The notes beneath the pieces were generated by a model. It made no database searches. It was not told the DNA's origin and saw nothing but the letters and a program-made list of their open reading frames with translations. From Streptomyces sp. HNM0575 (GTDB lineage Bacteria; Actinomycetota; Actinomycetes; Streptomycetales; Streptomycetaceae), in the NCBI RefSeq assembly GCF_012726265.1, contig NZ_JAASAG010000001.1:918691-982690 (forward strand): a DNA stretch of 64,000 nt, written 5' to 3'. Positions 8,632 to 17,005 of this stretch are shown here, piece by piece; positions within the stretch are counted from its first letter, which is position 1; each line of letters starts with the position of its first letter. The position numbers and the translations under genes were made by a program.

Positions 8632-9747
8632 GTGAGCGTTGGCACCGGAGAGCACGAGCACCGCGTACGTCCCGGGAAGGGCACCGCGGTGGACGTGAAG
8701 CTCCTCACCAGGGCCGAACTCGCCCTGCGGGGCCTCGGATCGGACACGGAGGTCAGGCGGCCGGACGGCGCGGGCCCCAGCGACGACGGCCATGTGCTCG
8801 TCGACGGTGCCAACGCCGCGCTCCCCAGCAATCCGGCCAGCCCCTACACCGTCCGCGACGGCCGCGTATGGCTCGGCGACGAGGACACCGGACTGACCCT
8901 GACCCCCGTGCGACGGCCCGCCTTCTACGACCTGACCACCGCCGACGGCGTCCCGTACGAGAAGATCGCGCGGCTGCACGGCGCGGACGTGCTGGCCACG
9001 ACCGTCGTGCAGACCTGCGTCCGCTACGCCGAGTCCGACCGCTGCCGCTTCTGCACCATCGAGGAGTCCCTGCGCTCGGGCGCCACCGTCGCCGCCAAGA
9101 CCCCGGCGCAGCTCGCCGAGGTGGCCGAGGCGGCCGTACGGCTCGACGGCGTACGGCAGATGGTGATGACCACCGGGACGACGACCGGTCCCGACCGGGG
9201 CGCGCGCAACCTCGCCCGCTGCGTGCGGGCCGTGCGGGAGACCGTCCCCGGACTGCCCGTCCAGGTGCAGTGCGAACCGCCCGGAGACCTCGCGTGGATC
9301 CGCGAACTGCGCGACGCCGGGGCGGTGTCCATCGGCATCCACGTCGAATCCCTCGACGAGGACGTACGGCGCCGCTGGATGCCCGGCAAGTCGACCGTGC
9401 CGCTGGCCGAGTACGAGGCGGCTTGGGACGAGGCGGTCGAAGTCTTCGGCCACAACCGCGTGTCGACGTATCTGCTGGTGGGCCTCGGCGAGGACCCGGA
9501 CGAACTCGTCGCGGGCGCCTGTGCGTTGATCGAACGAGGTGTGTATCCGTTCGTCGTGCCCTTCCGTCCGATGCGCGGCACCCTCGCCGCCCGCGACGGG
9601 GTCGGCGCTCCCGACGCCCAAGTGCTGCGCCACGTCACCGAGTCGGTGGCGGCGGAGCTGCGCGCGGCGGGCATGAGCGGCGCCGATCAGCAGGCGGGCT
9701 GCGCCGCGTGCGGAGCGTGCAGCGTCCTGTCCGCGGCGGGCGGGTGA
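8632..9747 (+). CDS. Radical SAM protein, MSMEG_0568-like
   Basis: A 371-residue radical SAM enzyme. The iron-sulfur cluster cysteines are C129, C138 and C141 in a CX8CX2C arrangement (TCVRYAESDRCRFCTI) rather than the classical CX3CX2C, as I recall for the MSMEG_0568 family. A second Cys-rich motif, CAACGAC, lies at the C-terminus and may hold another cluster. The barrel pattern (VMTTGTTTG, QCEPPGD, GIHVESLDE) fits. The chemistry is unknown. It starts with GTG 10 bases after the Sll0783-like gene, preceded by GAGAGG, and its TGA overlaps the GTG of the next gene, so the two are translationally coupled. Confidence 0.87.
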   Translation: MSVGTGEHEHRVRPGKGTAVDVKLLTRAELALRGLGSDTEVRRPDGAGPSDDGHVLVDGANAALPSNPASPYTVRDGRVWLGDEDTGLTLTPVRRPAFYDLTTADGVPYEKIARLHGADVLATTVVQTCVRYAESDRCRFCTIEESLRSGATVAAKTPAQLAEVAEAAVRLDGVRQMVMTTGTTTGPDRGARNLARCVRAVRETVPGLPVQVQCEPPGDLAWIRELRDAGAVSIGIHVESLDEDVRRRWMPGKSTVPLAEYEAAWDEAVEVFGHNRVSTYLLVGLGEDPDELVAGACALIERGVYPFVVPFRPMRGTLAARDGVGAPDAQVLRHVTESVAAELRAAGMSGADQQAGCAACGACSVLSAAGG

Positions 9748-11315
9748 GGACGGTGACGATCCTGGACGGCGGGTACGGCGGTCCCGCGCACGGTGCCGGT
9801 CCCGCGCACGGCGTCGACCGCGGGCACGGCGCACCGCACGCACCCCACGCACCGGCGCCGCCGCACGCACCGCACGCGGCCGAGGCACCGCACGCACCCG
9901 AGGCACCGGAGGCGCCCGCGGACATCCTGCTGCTCCTCGGCGACCGGTCGACGCTGGCCGCCCGGCCCCGCTTCCGTATCGAACAGGCCGAGGACGCGGC
10001 CACGTTGAGCGCCTACCGGCGGCTGCGGCACGCCGTCTTCGTCGACGAACAGGGCCTGTTCGCGCGACACGACCTCGACGAGCGGGACAGCGATCCGCGC
10101 ACCGTCGTCCTCGTCGCCCGCGATCACTCCGGAGCCGTCGTCGGCGGCGTCCGGCTCGCACCCGCCGTCGACGGCCCCGACATCGGCTGGTGGACGGGAG
10201 GACGGCTCGCGGTCCGCCGTGGCGAACGCGGCTCGGGCGGCATCGGCCGGGCGCTGGTACGGGCAGCCGACGCCCGCGCCGAGGCGGAGGGCGTGCTGCG
10301 GTTCGAGGCCACCGTGCAGCAGGGCAACGAGCGGATGTTCACGCGGCTGGGCTGGCGGCGCGTACGTCCCGTGACCGTCGGCGGCGCACCGCACGTGCTG
10401 ATGCGCCGGCCCACCCGGCGGTTCGCCGCACAGACCGCGGTCAAGTCGTCCCTCGGTCCGCTGCTCGCCCAACTGCGGCCGGGCGGACCGGGGTTCGTCG
10501 GAGACGACGGCGCGCCCGTGCCCGGCTCCGATGTGATCGCGGCCTGCGACGCGATCGTGCCGTCCATGGTCGAGCGCGACCCCGAATGGGCCGGGTGGTG
10601 CTCGGTCCTGGTCAACGTCAACGACATCGCGGCCATGGGCGCCACGCCCACGGGACTGCTCGACGCCCTGGCCGCCCCGGACGCCGCGCACGCCGCCCGC
10701 GTCCTCGCCGGTCTCCGGTCCGCGTCCGAGGCGTACGGCGTCCCGGTCCTCGGCGGCCACACCCAACTCGGCGTCCCTGCCGCCCTGTCCGTCACCGCAC
10801 TGGGACACACACGGAACCCGGTGCCCGGAGCGGGCGGACGCCCCGGGCACACCGTCCGGCTCACCGCCGACCTCGGAGGCGACTGGCGCGCCAACTACCG
10901 CGGCAGCCAATGGGATTCGACCACCGGCCGCCGGACGGACGAACTGCGGGCCATGCTCGGCGCGGTCGCCGCCGCGCGGCCCGCCGCCGCGAAGGACGTC
11001 TCCATGGCCGGGCTCGTCGGCACCCTCGGCATGCTCGCCGAGGCGAGCGGCTGCGGGGCGGTGCTCGACGTCGCCGACGTGCCGCGTCCCGCCGGGGCCA
11101 CGGCCGGCGACTGGCTGACGTGCTTCCCCGGCTTCGCCATGCTCACCGCCGACGCCCCCGGCTCGCCCCCACTGGACGCGGGGCCCGCCGTCAGCCGCGC
11201 CTGCGGCAGCCTGCGGCCGGGGACGGGCGTCGTACTGCGCTGGCCGGACGGAGAGACCACCGAGGCGGTCACCGGGGCGGTGACCGGCATGGCAACCGGA
11301 ACGGAGACGACATGA
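9744..11315 (+). CDS. GNAT acetyltransferase - AIR synthase-related fusion (MSMEG_0567/Sll0787-like)
   Basis: A 523-residue two-domain protein. Residues about 70-215 form a GNAT acetyltransferase domain (FRIEQAEDAATLSAYRRLRH, VFVDEQGLF, acetyl-CoA loop RGERGSGGIGRALV). Residues about 225-510 form an AIR synthase/PurM-like domain with VNVNDIAAMGATPTGLLDAL and VLGGHTQLG. This fusion is the MSMEG_0567 form; in cyanobacteria the AIR part is separate (Sll0787). The N-terminal 60 residues are low-complexity, rich in His, Pro and Ala (repeated APHAP), and look like a lineage-specific extension. I chose GTG at 9744, which overlaps the upstream stop as GTGA. It ends in ATGA with the next gene. Confidence 0.85.
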   Translation: MRTVTILDGGYGGPAHGAGPAHGVDRGHGAPHAPHAPAPPHAPHAAEAPHAPEAPEAPADILLLLGDRSTLAARPRFRIEQAEDAATLSAYRRLRHAVFVDEQGLFARHDLDERDSDPRTVVLVARDHSGAVVGGVRLAPAVDGPDIGWWTGGRLAVRRGERGSGGIGRALVRAADARAEAEGVLRFEATVQQGNERMFTRLGWRRVRPVTVGGAPHVLMRRPTRRFAAQTAVKSSLGPLLAQLRPGGPGFVGDDGAPVPGSDVIAACDAIVPSMVERDPEWAGWCSVLVNVNDIAAMGATPTGLLDALAAPDAAHAARVLAGLRSASEAYGVPVLGGHTQLGVPAALSVTALGHTRNPVPGAGGRPGHTVRLTADLGGDWRANYRGSQWDSTTGRRTDELRAMLGAVAAARPAAAKDVSMAGLVGTLGMLAEASGCGAVLDVADVPRPAGATAGDWLTCFPGFAMLTADAPGSPPLDAGPAVSRACGSLRPGTGVVLRWPDGETTEAVTGAVTGMATGTETT

Positions 11316-12241
11316 GCACCGTACGACTGGCCGCGGTCTCCGCGGAGTTCGGCCGCGACCTGGAGGAGGACTTCGCGGTCGCCGAGCGGCTGATCAAGGA
11401 GGCCCGCGCCGACGGGGCCCAGCTCCTGGCGCTGCCCGAGGCCTGCCTCGGCGGCTACCTCCTCAGCCTCGACGGGGGCGGAAGCTGCGACGCGGACGGG
11501 CGGGGATCGGACCCGGGGCCGCCGCCGCTCGCACCCGACGGTCCCGAGATCCGGCGGCTGGCGGCCCTAGCCGAGGACATGACCGTGATAGCGGGCTACT
11601 GCGAGACGGACGGCACCTCCCGCTACAACAGCGTGGTGTGCGTGAGCGGCGACGGCGTCCTGGGCAACCACCGCAAGGTCCACCAGCCGCTGAGCGAGGA
11701 CGCCGACTACGCCTCGGGCGACGGCTTCGCGGCCTTCGACACCCCGGTCGGCCGGATCGGCATGCTGATCTGCTACGACAAGGCGTTCCCGGAGGCCGCC
11801 CGCGAACTCGCCCTGGACGGGGCCGAGATCGGCGTCTGCGTCTCGGCCTGGCCGGCGGCGCGCACCAATCCCGCGCCCGACCTCACCGAGGACCGCTGGA
11901 AGCGGCGCTTCGACCTCTTCGACCGGGCGCGCGCCCTGGAGAACCAGATGGTGTGGCTCTCCGCGAACCAGTCGGGCACGTTCGGCTCGCTGCGGTTCGT
12001 GGGCAGCGCCAAGGTCGTCGACCCCGGCGGCGAACTCCTGGCCGGTACCGGCGTCGAGGCGGGCATCGCCGCCGCCGAACTCGACGTCGCCGAGGCCCTG
12101 GAGACCGCCCGCCGCTCCATGGGCCATCTCAGGGACCGCCGCCCCGACGCCTACCCGGCCCTCTCCGCAAACACGGGAGCTGCCCTCTCCGCAACCACGG
12201 GAGCCGCCCTCTCCGCAACCACGGGAGCTGCCGCCCGATGA
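11312..12241 (+). CDS. Carbon-nitrogen hydrolase with intact Glu-Lys-Cys triad
   Basis: A 309-residue nitrilase-superfamily hydrolase. The triad is complete: E43 in LPEACLGGYL, K122 in NHRKVHQP and nucleophile C154 in GMLICYDKAFPEAAR. The active-site text CYD..FPE resembles amidase or carbamoylase branches more than the CWEH of true Nit1 aliphatic nitrilases, so the substrate may be an amide or carbamoyl compound instead of a nitrile. Residues 59-76 are a Gly/Asp-rich insertion. The last 27 residues consist of three copies of an 8-residue Ala/Ser/Thr/Gly unit encoded by a 24-bp tandem repeat. It overlaps its neighbours on both sides by ATGA. Confidence 0.87.
   Translation: MSTVRLAAVSAEFGRDLEEDFAVAERLIKEARADGAQLLALPEACLGGYLLSLDGGGSCDADGRGSDPGPPPLAPDGPEIRRLAALAEDMTVIAGYCETDGTSRYNSVVCVSGDGVLGNHRKVHQPLSEDADYASGDGFAAFDTPVGRIGMLICYDKAFPEAARELALDGAEIGVCVSAWPAARTNPAPDLTEDRWKRRFDLFDRARALENQMVWLSANQSGTFGSLRFVGSAKVVDPGGELLAGTGVEAGIAAAELDVAEALETARRSMGHLRDRRPDAYPALSANTGAALSATTGAALSATTGAAAR
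12158..12229 (+). repeat. 24-bp tandem repeat, 3 copies, in-frame
   Basis: Three near-identical 24-bp units at 12158-12181, 12182-12205 and 12206-12229 (unit begins GCCCTCTCCGCAACCACG; the first differs by one base in the middle, the second by its last base). They encode the disordered C-terminal tail of the upstream hydrolase, immediately before the ATGA junction with its paralogue. Each unit keeps the reading frame. Confidence 0.9.
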
Positions 12242-13080
12242 GCACGATCCGGATCGCGGCCGCCGCCGCGCACTTCGGCCGCGACCTGGACTTCGACCTG
12301 ACGAGGATCGCCAAGCTGATCGACGACGCGCGAAGCAGCGGCGCCGCGCTGCTCGTCCTCCCCGACGCCGCGCTCGGGGGCTACCTGGCCGACCTGCGCC
12401 ACCCCGACCCGGAGGCGCTGCCCCCCGCGCTCAAGCCGGACGACCCGCTGATCCTCCAAGTCGCCCGGCTCGCAGCCGAGATGGTGGTCTGCGTCGGATA
12501 CTGCGAGGACGGCGGTGACGAACGCTACAACGCGGCCGTCTGCGTCAGCGGCGACGGCGTGCTCGGGCGGCACCGCAAGGTCCACCTGCCCGCCGGCGAG
12601 ACCACCGCCTACGCGCCCGGCGACCGCTTCGACGCCTTCGACACCCCGGCGGGCCGCGTCGGCATGCTCATCGACTACGACAAGACCTTCCCGGAGTCCG
12701 CCCGCAGCCTCTCCCTCGACGGCGCGCAGATCCTCGCCTGCCTGTCCGCCTGGCCGACGAGCATCACCAACCGTGCGCCGCGCATGCACCAGGACCGCCA
12801 GGCGAAGCTGTTCGACCTGTACGACATGGCGCGTGCCGCCGAGAACCAGGTCTGTCTCGCCTCGTCCAACCAGACCGGCTCGATGGGCGGCATGCGCTTC
12901 CTCGGCCAGGCCAAGGTCGTCGGGCCCGGCGGCGACGTCCTCGCCCGCACCTGGTCCAAGGCAGGCGTCGCGGTCGCCGAACTCGACGTCGCAGCTGAGA
13001 TCGACACCGCCCGCCGCGTACTGCGCCACCTCGACGAGCGAAGGCCGCCCGCCTACCGCGCCTACGGGGAGCACACATGA
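12238..13080 (+). CDS. Nitrilase-superfamily paralogue lacking catalytic Cys and Glu
   Basis: A 280-residue paralogue of the preceding hydrolase; the two align along nearly their full length (MSTIRIAAAAAHFGRDL versus MSTVRLAAVSAEFGRDL). Two of three triad residues are changed: the nucleophile position is D146 (GMLIDYDKTFPESAR; codon GAC at 12673-12675) and the catalytic Glu is D43 (LPDAALGGYL). Lys114 (HRKVHLP) remains. Without the Cys, classical C-N hydrolase chemistry is not expected. The frame is intact and codon use normal, so it seems maintained, perhaps as a structural partner of the active paralogue or with a new activity. Both ends are coupled by ATGA overlaps. Confidence 0.87.
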   Translation: MSTIRIAAAAAHFGRDLDFDLTRIAKLIDDARSSGAALLVLPDAALGGYLADLRHPDPEALPPALKPDDPLILQVARLAAEMVVCVGYCEDGGDERYNAAVCVSGDGVLGRHRKVHLPAGETTAYAPGDRFDAFDTPAGRVGMLIDYDKTFPESARSLSLDGAQILACLSAWPTSITNRAPRMHQDRQAKLFDLYDMARAAENQVCLASSNQTGSMGGMRFLGQAKVVGPGGDVLARTWSKAGVAVAELDVAAEIDTARRVLRHLDERRPPAYRAYGEHT

Positions 13081-14222
13081 CGCTCTCGGTCGCGCTGCTC
13101 AGCTACTCCACCAAGCCGCGCGGCGGCGTGGTGCACACGCTCGCCCTCGCCGAGGCGCTGGCGGCCGCGGGAGCACGGGTCGCCGTCTGGACCCTCGGAC
13201 GGAACGGCGACGAGGGCTTCTTCCGGCCCGTGGACCCTTCCGTGGAGCTGCGGATCGTGCCCTTCCCCGACGGGCCGCCGGAGGAGACCGTCGGCGAGCG
13301 CGTCCTGCGCTCCATCGACGTGCTCCGCGACGCGTTCGACCCCGGCGGCTACGACATCGTCCACGCGCAGGACTGCATCAGCGCCAACGCGGCCGGGCGC
13401 TGCGTGCGCACCGTCCACCATCTCGACCGCTTCACCACCCCCGAACTGGCCGCCTGCCACGAGCGGGCCATCGTCGACCCGTACGCGCACATCTGCGTCT
13501 CCCGCGCCGTCGCCGACGAACTGGCCGACGGCTGGGGCATCGAGGCCGAGGTCATCCCCAACGGCGTCTACCACGAACGTTTCGCCGCCACGGACCCCGC
13601 CGCCCGCGCGAACTGGCGGGAGCGGCTGGGCCGTTACGTGCTGACGGTCGGCGGCATCGAACCCCGGAAGGGCTCCCTCGACCTGCTGGAGGCGTACGCG
13701 CTGCTGCAAGAACGGCTCCCCGGGCTGCGTTTGGTGATCGCGGGCGGCGAGACCCTCTTCGACTACCGCGACTACAGGGCCCGTTGGCAGGAACGCGCGG
13801 CGCAGCTCGGTGTCGAACCCGTCGTCCTCGGCGCCGTACCCGACGGCGAACTGCCCCCACTCGTCGCGGCAGCCGACGCCTTCGCCTTCCCCTCGACCAA
13901 GGAGGGCTTCGGGCTCGCCGCCATGGAGGCGCTCTCGGCGGGCGTACCGCTGGTGGTACGTGATCTCCCCGTGCTGCGCGAGGTCTTCGGCTCCGCCGCC
14001 CGCTTCGGAGCGACGGCACACGAGCTTGCGGACGAACTGGCCGCGGCGATGGCCGCGCCCGACCCCGGCAGGCGGGCGGCGGGCCACGCCCTCGCGGCCC
14101 GCCACACCTGGCCGTCCGCCGCCGCCCGTCACCTGGCCTTCTACGGCGAACTGCTCGGGGAGCCAGACCCCACACGGGGGACCTGCTCACCCCCGGCCGG
14201 CTTCCTGCGCGCGCGTCCGTAG
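13077..14222 (+). CDS. Glycosyltransferase, MSMEG_0565-like (GT4 fold)
   Basis: A 381-residue GT-B glycosyltransferase of the type found as the last member of MSMEG_0565-0572 clusters. Family hallmarks are LLSYSTKPRGGVVHTLALAEAL at the N-terminus, DIVHAQDCISANA, LTVGGIEPRKGSLDLLEAY and the nucleotide-sugar-binding FPSTKEGFGLAAMEAL (EX7E-like). It is cytosolic and probably transfers a sugar to a cluster product or to the cell envelope; the acceptor is unknown. It overlaps the pseudo-hydrolase by ATGA and ends the operon; the next gene is 54 bases away and unrelated. Confidence 0.87.
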   Translation: MTLSVALLSYSTKPRGGVVHTLALAEALAAAGARVAVWTLGRNGDEGFFRPVDPSVELRIVPFPDGPPEETVGERVLRSIDVLRDAFDPGGYDIVHAQDCISANAAGRCVRTVHHLDRFTTPELAACHERAIVDPYAHICVSRAVADELADGWGIEAEVIPNGVYHERFAATDPAARANWRERLGRYVLTVGGIEPRKGSLDLLEAYALLQERLPGLRLVIAGGETLFDYRDYRARWQERAAQLGVEPVVLGAVPDGELPPLVAAADAFAFPSTKEGFGLAAMEALSAGVPLVVRDLPVLREVFGSAARFGATAHELADELAAAMAAPDPGRRAAGHALAARHTWPSAAARHLAFYGELLGEPDPTRGTCSPPAGFLRARP

Positions 14223-14276
14223 CACGAAGGCTGAATCTGTCAGCGGCGGTCAGCGGCGTCCTGGAGCATTACCACC

Positions 14277-14777
14277 ATGCCCGCTGACATCGCCCTCGCA
14301 CTCCAGCCGGCCAACCCTCAGCAACTGACCGATCTGTACGGCCACTTCCCCCGCTACGACCGCCTGCGGATCAGGTCGGTGAACGCGAGCCCGTACGGGC
14401 CGACGCTGACGCTACGAATCGATCTGCCGGAGTTCCCCGCCGAACCACCGGAGGAATGGGCCGCTGCCGAGTGCGACACCCTCCAGTGCCACTTTCAGTT
14501 CCAGGCCGTAGAGAACCTCGCACTGTCCCGCTGGGAACCTCCGGCAGAGGCTCGCTTCAACGCTTGGTCGGTCAGCCGCCTGGCAACCGAAGTCCGTGTT
14601 ATGGGCACAGGAATTGCTCTCTCGTTCCAGACACACCCGCAGTTCCTCATCCGCCACATCAGCGCATGCCGTGCCGCTGCCGACGAGCCCGAACACCACC
14701 ACCTGAGCCGGTTGGACACCAAGCTGCACGGCACCAGCGAGCCCGCGACGACCACGGAGACCTTCTATGCCCGCTGA
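14277..14777 (+). CDS. Imm50-like immunity family protein (first of two)
   Basis: A 166-residue soluble protein that resembles the Imm50 immunity family: LTDLYGHFPRYDRLRIRSVN near the N-terminus, an LTLRIDLPEFPAEPPEEW strand pair, then CHFQFQAVENLALSRWEPP. It is clearly a diverged paralogue of the next gene, with the same order of motifs. No toxin gene (polymorphic toxin, WXG or PT domain) is adjacent, so it is an orphan immunity candidate or has taken on another role. ATG at 14277 has GGAG about 13 bases upstream. It overlaps the next gene by 11 bases in another frame. Confidence 0.65.
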   Translation: MPADIALALQPANPQQLTDLYGHFPRYDRLRIRSVNASPYGPTLTLRIDLPEFPAEPPEEWAAAECDTLQCHFQFQAVENLALSRWEPPAEARFNAWSVSRLATEVRVMGTGIALSFQTHPQFLIRHISACRAAADEPEHHHLSRLDTKLHGTSEPATTTETFYAR

Positions 14778-15168
14778 CTGGACCGAACTCCTCGCCGACG
14801 CCAGTGGGTTGACCGACGTGTACTCCACCGTCCCCGCGCTGGACCGCTGCAAGCTCCACTACCTGCACTTCGACGAGCGCGGCACCTCCGCCACACTCGG
14901 ACTCACAACCGGCGACATGCCGGACCACCCCCTCCCGGAGTGGGAAGCGAAGCCCTTCAACAGCCTCACCTTCTACCTCGTGTGCGAGGAGATCGCGGAA
15001 GTCGCGCTGAACGGCTGGGAACTCCCGGCGCCCACTCTCGAACTCACCCCGGCCGCGGCCGGGGTGAGCGTGGTGGCGGAGGGCGGAGGCTCATCGCTGC
15101 GATTCACCGCCGAGTCCGTCCGCGTCGGGCGCATGCGGACGACGCTGGTCTCCGAGACCGCCGTCTGA
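14767..15168 (+). CDS. Imm50-like immunity family protein (second of two)
   Basis: A 133-residue protein with the best Imm50 match of the pair: LTDVYSTVPALDRCKLHYLH, DERGTSATLGL, FNSLTFYLVCEEIAEVALNGWE and a C-terminal FTAESVRVGRMRTT strand. No signal or membrane segment. It starts inside the end of its paralogue (11-base overlap), so the two are probably translated together. It converges on the ABC transporter genes at 15229. In other genomes such proteins neutralise polymorphic toxins; none is visible here. Confidence 0.7.
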   Translation: MPADWTELLADASGLTDVYSTVPALDRCKLHYLHFDERGTSATLGLTTGDMPDHPLPEWEAKPFNSLTFYLVCEEIAEVALNGWELPAPTLELTPAAAGVSVVAEGGGSSLRFTAESVRVGRMRTTLVSETAV

Positions 15169-15228
15169 GGGGTGTCGAAGGCGGCGGCTGAGCGTGCCGC
15201 AGCCCCGGGCCCGCGGCCCCCGGATCCG

Positions 15229-16073
<845 letters not shown>

Positions 16074-16077
<4 letters not shown>

Positions 16078-16859
16078 CTGGCCTTCGCGGTACGGGCCTC
16101 TAGCCGCCGGACCAGGTGGCCGAGCGGGAGGGTGATGATCAGGTAGCACAGCCCGGCGACGAGGATCGGCGTGAGGCTGCGGTTCTCGTTGAGCGCGTCA
16201 CGGCCGAACTTGGCCAGCTCGTACTGGCCGAGGGAGAGACCGAGCAGATAGACCAGCGAGGAGTCCTTGGTCAGCAGGATCAACTCGTTGGTCAGCGGCG
16301 GCAGTACGATCCGGAACGCCTGCGGGATGACTATCGAGCGCATGGCGCGGCCCTGCGACATCCCCAGCGAACGGGCCGCCTCCACCTGCCCCTTGGGCAC
16401 GGCCTGGATGCCGGCCCTGATCGTCTCCGCCATGTAGGCGGCGCCGACGAGGCCGAGGGCGAGCATCACCGTGACGTACTGGTTGATGACGACCTGGAAG
16501 GCGATCGGGACGCCGAAGCCGAGCGCGATGAAGACCAGCAGCGCCGGTACGCCGCGGAAGAACTCGATGTACGCGGTCGCCAGCCACCTGTAGGGCGGCA
16601 CCGACGACAGCCGCATCAGCGCCAGGATCAGGCCCAGCGCCAGGCCGAAGCCGAACCCGAGCAGGGTGTAGACGACGGTGTTGACCAGGGCGGTGGTGAT
16701 GATGTCGGGGAACTGGGCCTGCGCGACGTCGAGATCGAAGAAGGCGCGGCGTATCTCGCCCCAGTTCGCGCCGAAGGCGGCGGCGGCCACGACGAGAGCC
16801 AGCAACCCGTACTGGACGCCCCGGACGGCCCGCGTCCGCTGCCGGCGGGACATGGACAT
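16074..16859 (-). CDS. Amino-acid ABC transporter permease
   Basis: A 261-residue HisMQ-type permease with about five membrane segments. The EAA loop that contacts the ATPase is present as [28 protein letters not shown] text near residue 165. Other family marks are [18 protein letters not shown] and [14 protein letters not shown]. Only one permease gene is present, so the complex should use a homodimer. It is followed by the ATPase with a GTGA overlap and preceded, after a 146-base gap containing a 14-bp tandem repeat, by the binding protein. Confidence 0.9.
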
Positions 16860-16938
16860 GTGGTGTGCAACTCCTCAACTGCGGCCTGCTCGGCGGCACT
16901 TCCCGGTCTTGGGGCCCGGTCCTCCGGTCCCGCTGTTC

Positions 16939-16994
16939 GGGGCCCGGTCTTCGGGGCCCGGTCTTCGGCACCCGGTCTTCGGCACCCGGTCTTC
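16939..16994. repeat. 14-bp tandem repeat, 4 units
   Basis: Four head-to-tail units at 16939-16952, 16953-16966, 16967-16980 and 16981-16994. The first two read GGGGCCCGGTCTTC and the last two GGCACCCGGTCTTC. They fill the gap between the binding-protein and permease genes and could act as a stem or spacer that lowers expression of the downstream permease relative to the binding protein. Confidence 0.85.
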
Positions 16995-17005
16995 GGATCG
17001 GGGGC

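Noticed and set aside
8868..11315. 815-codon open frame starting inside the radical SAM gene
   Set aside because: The first 290 codons are shadow of the radical SAM gene; the real gene starts at GTG 9744, overlapping the previous stop.
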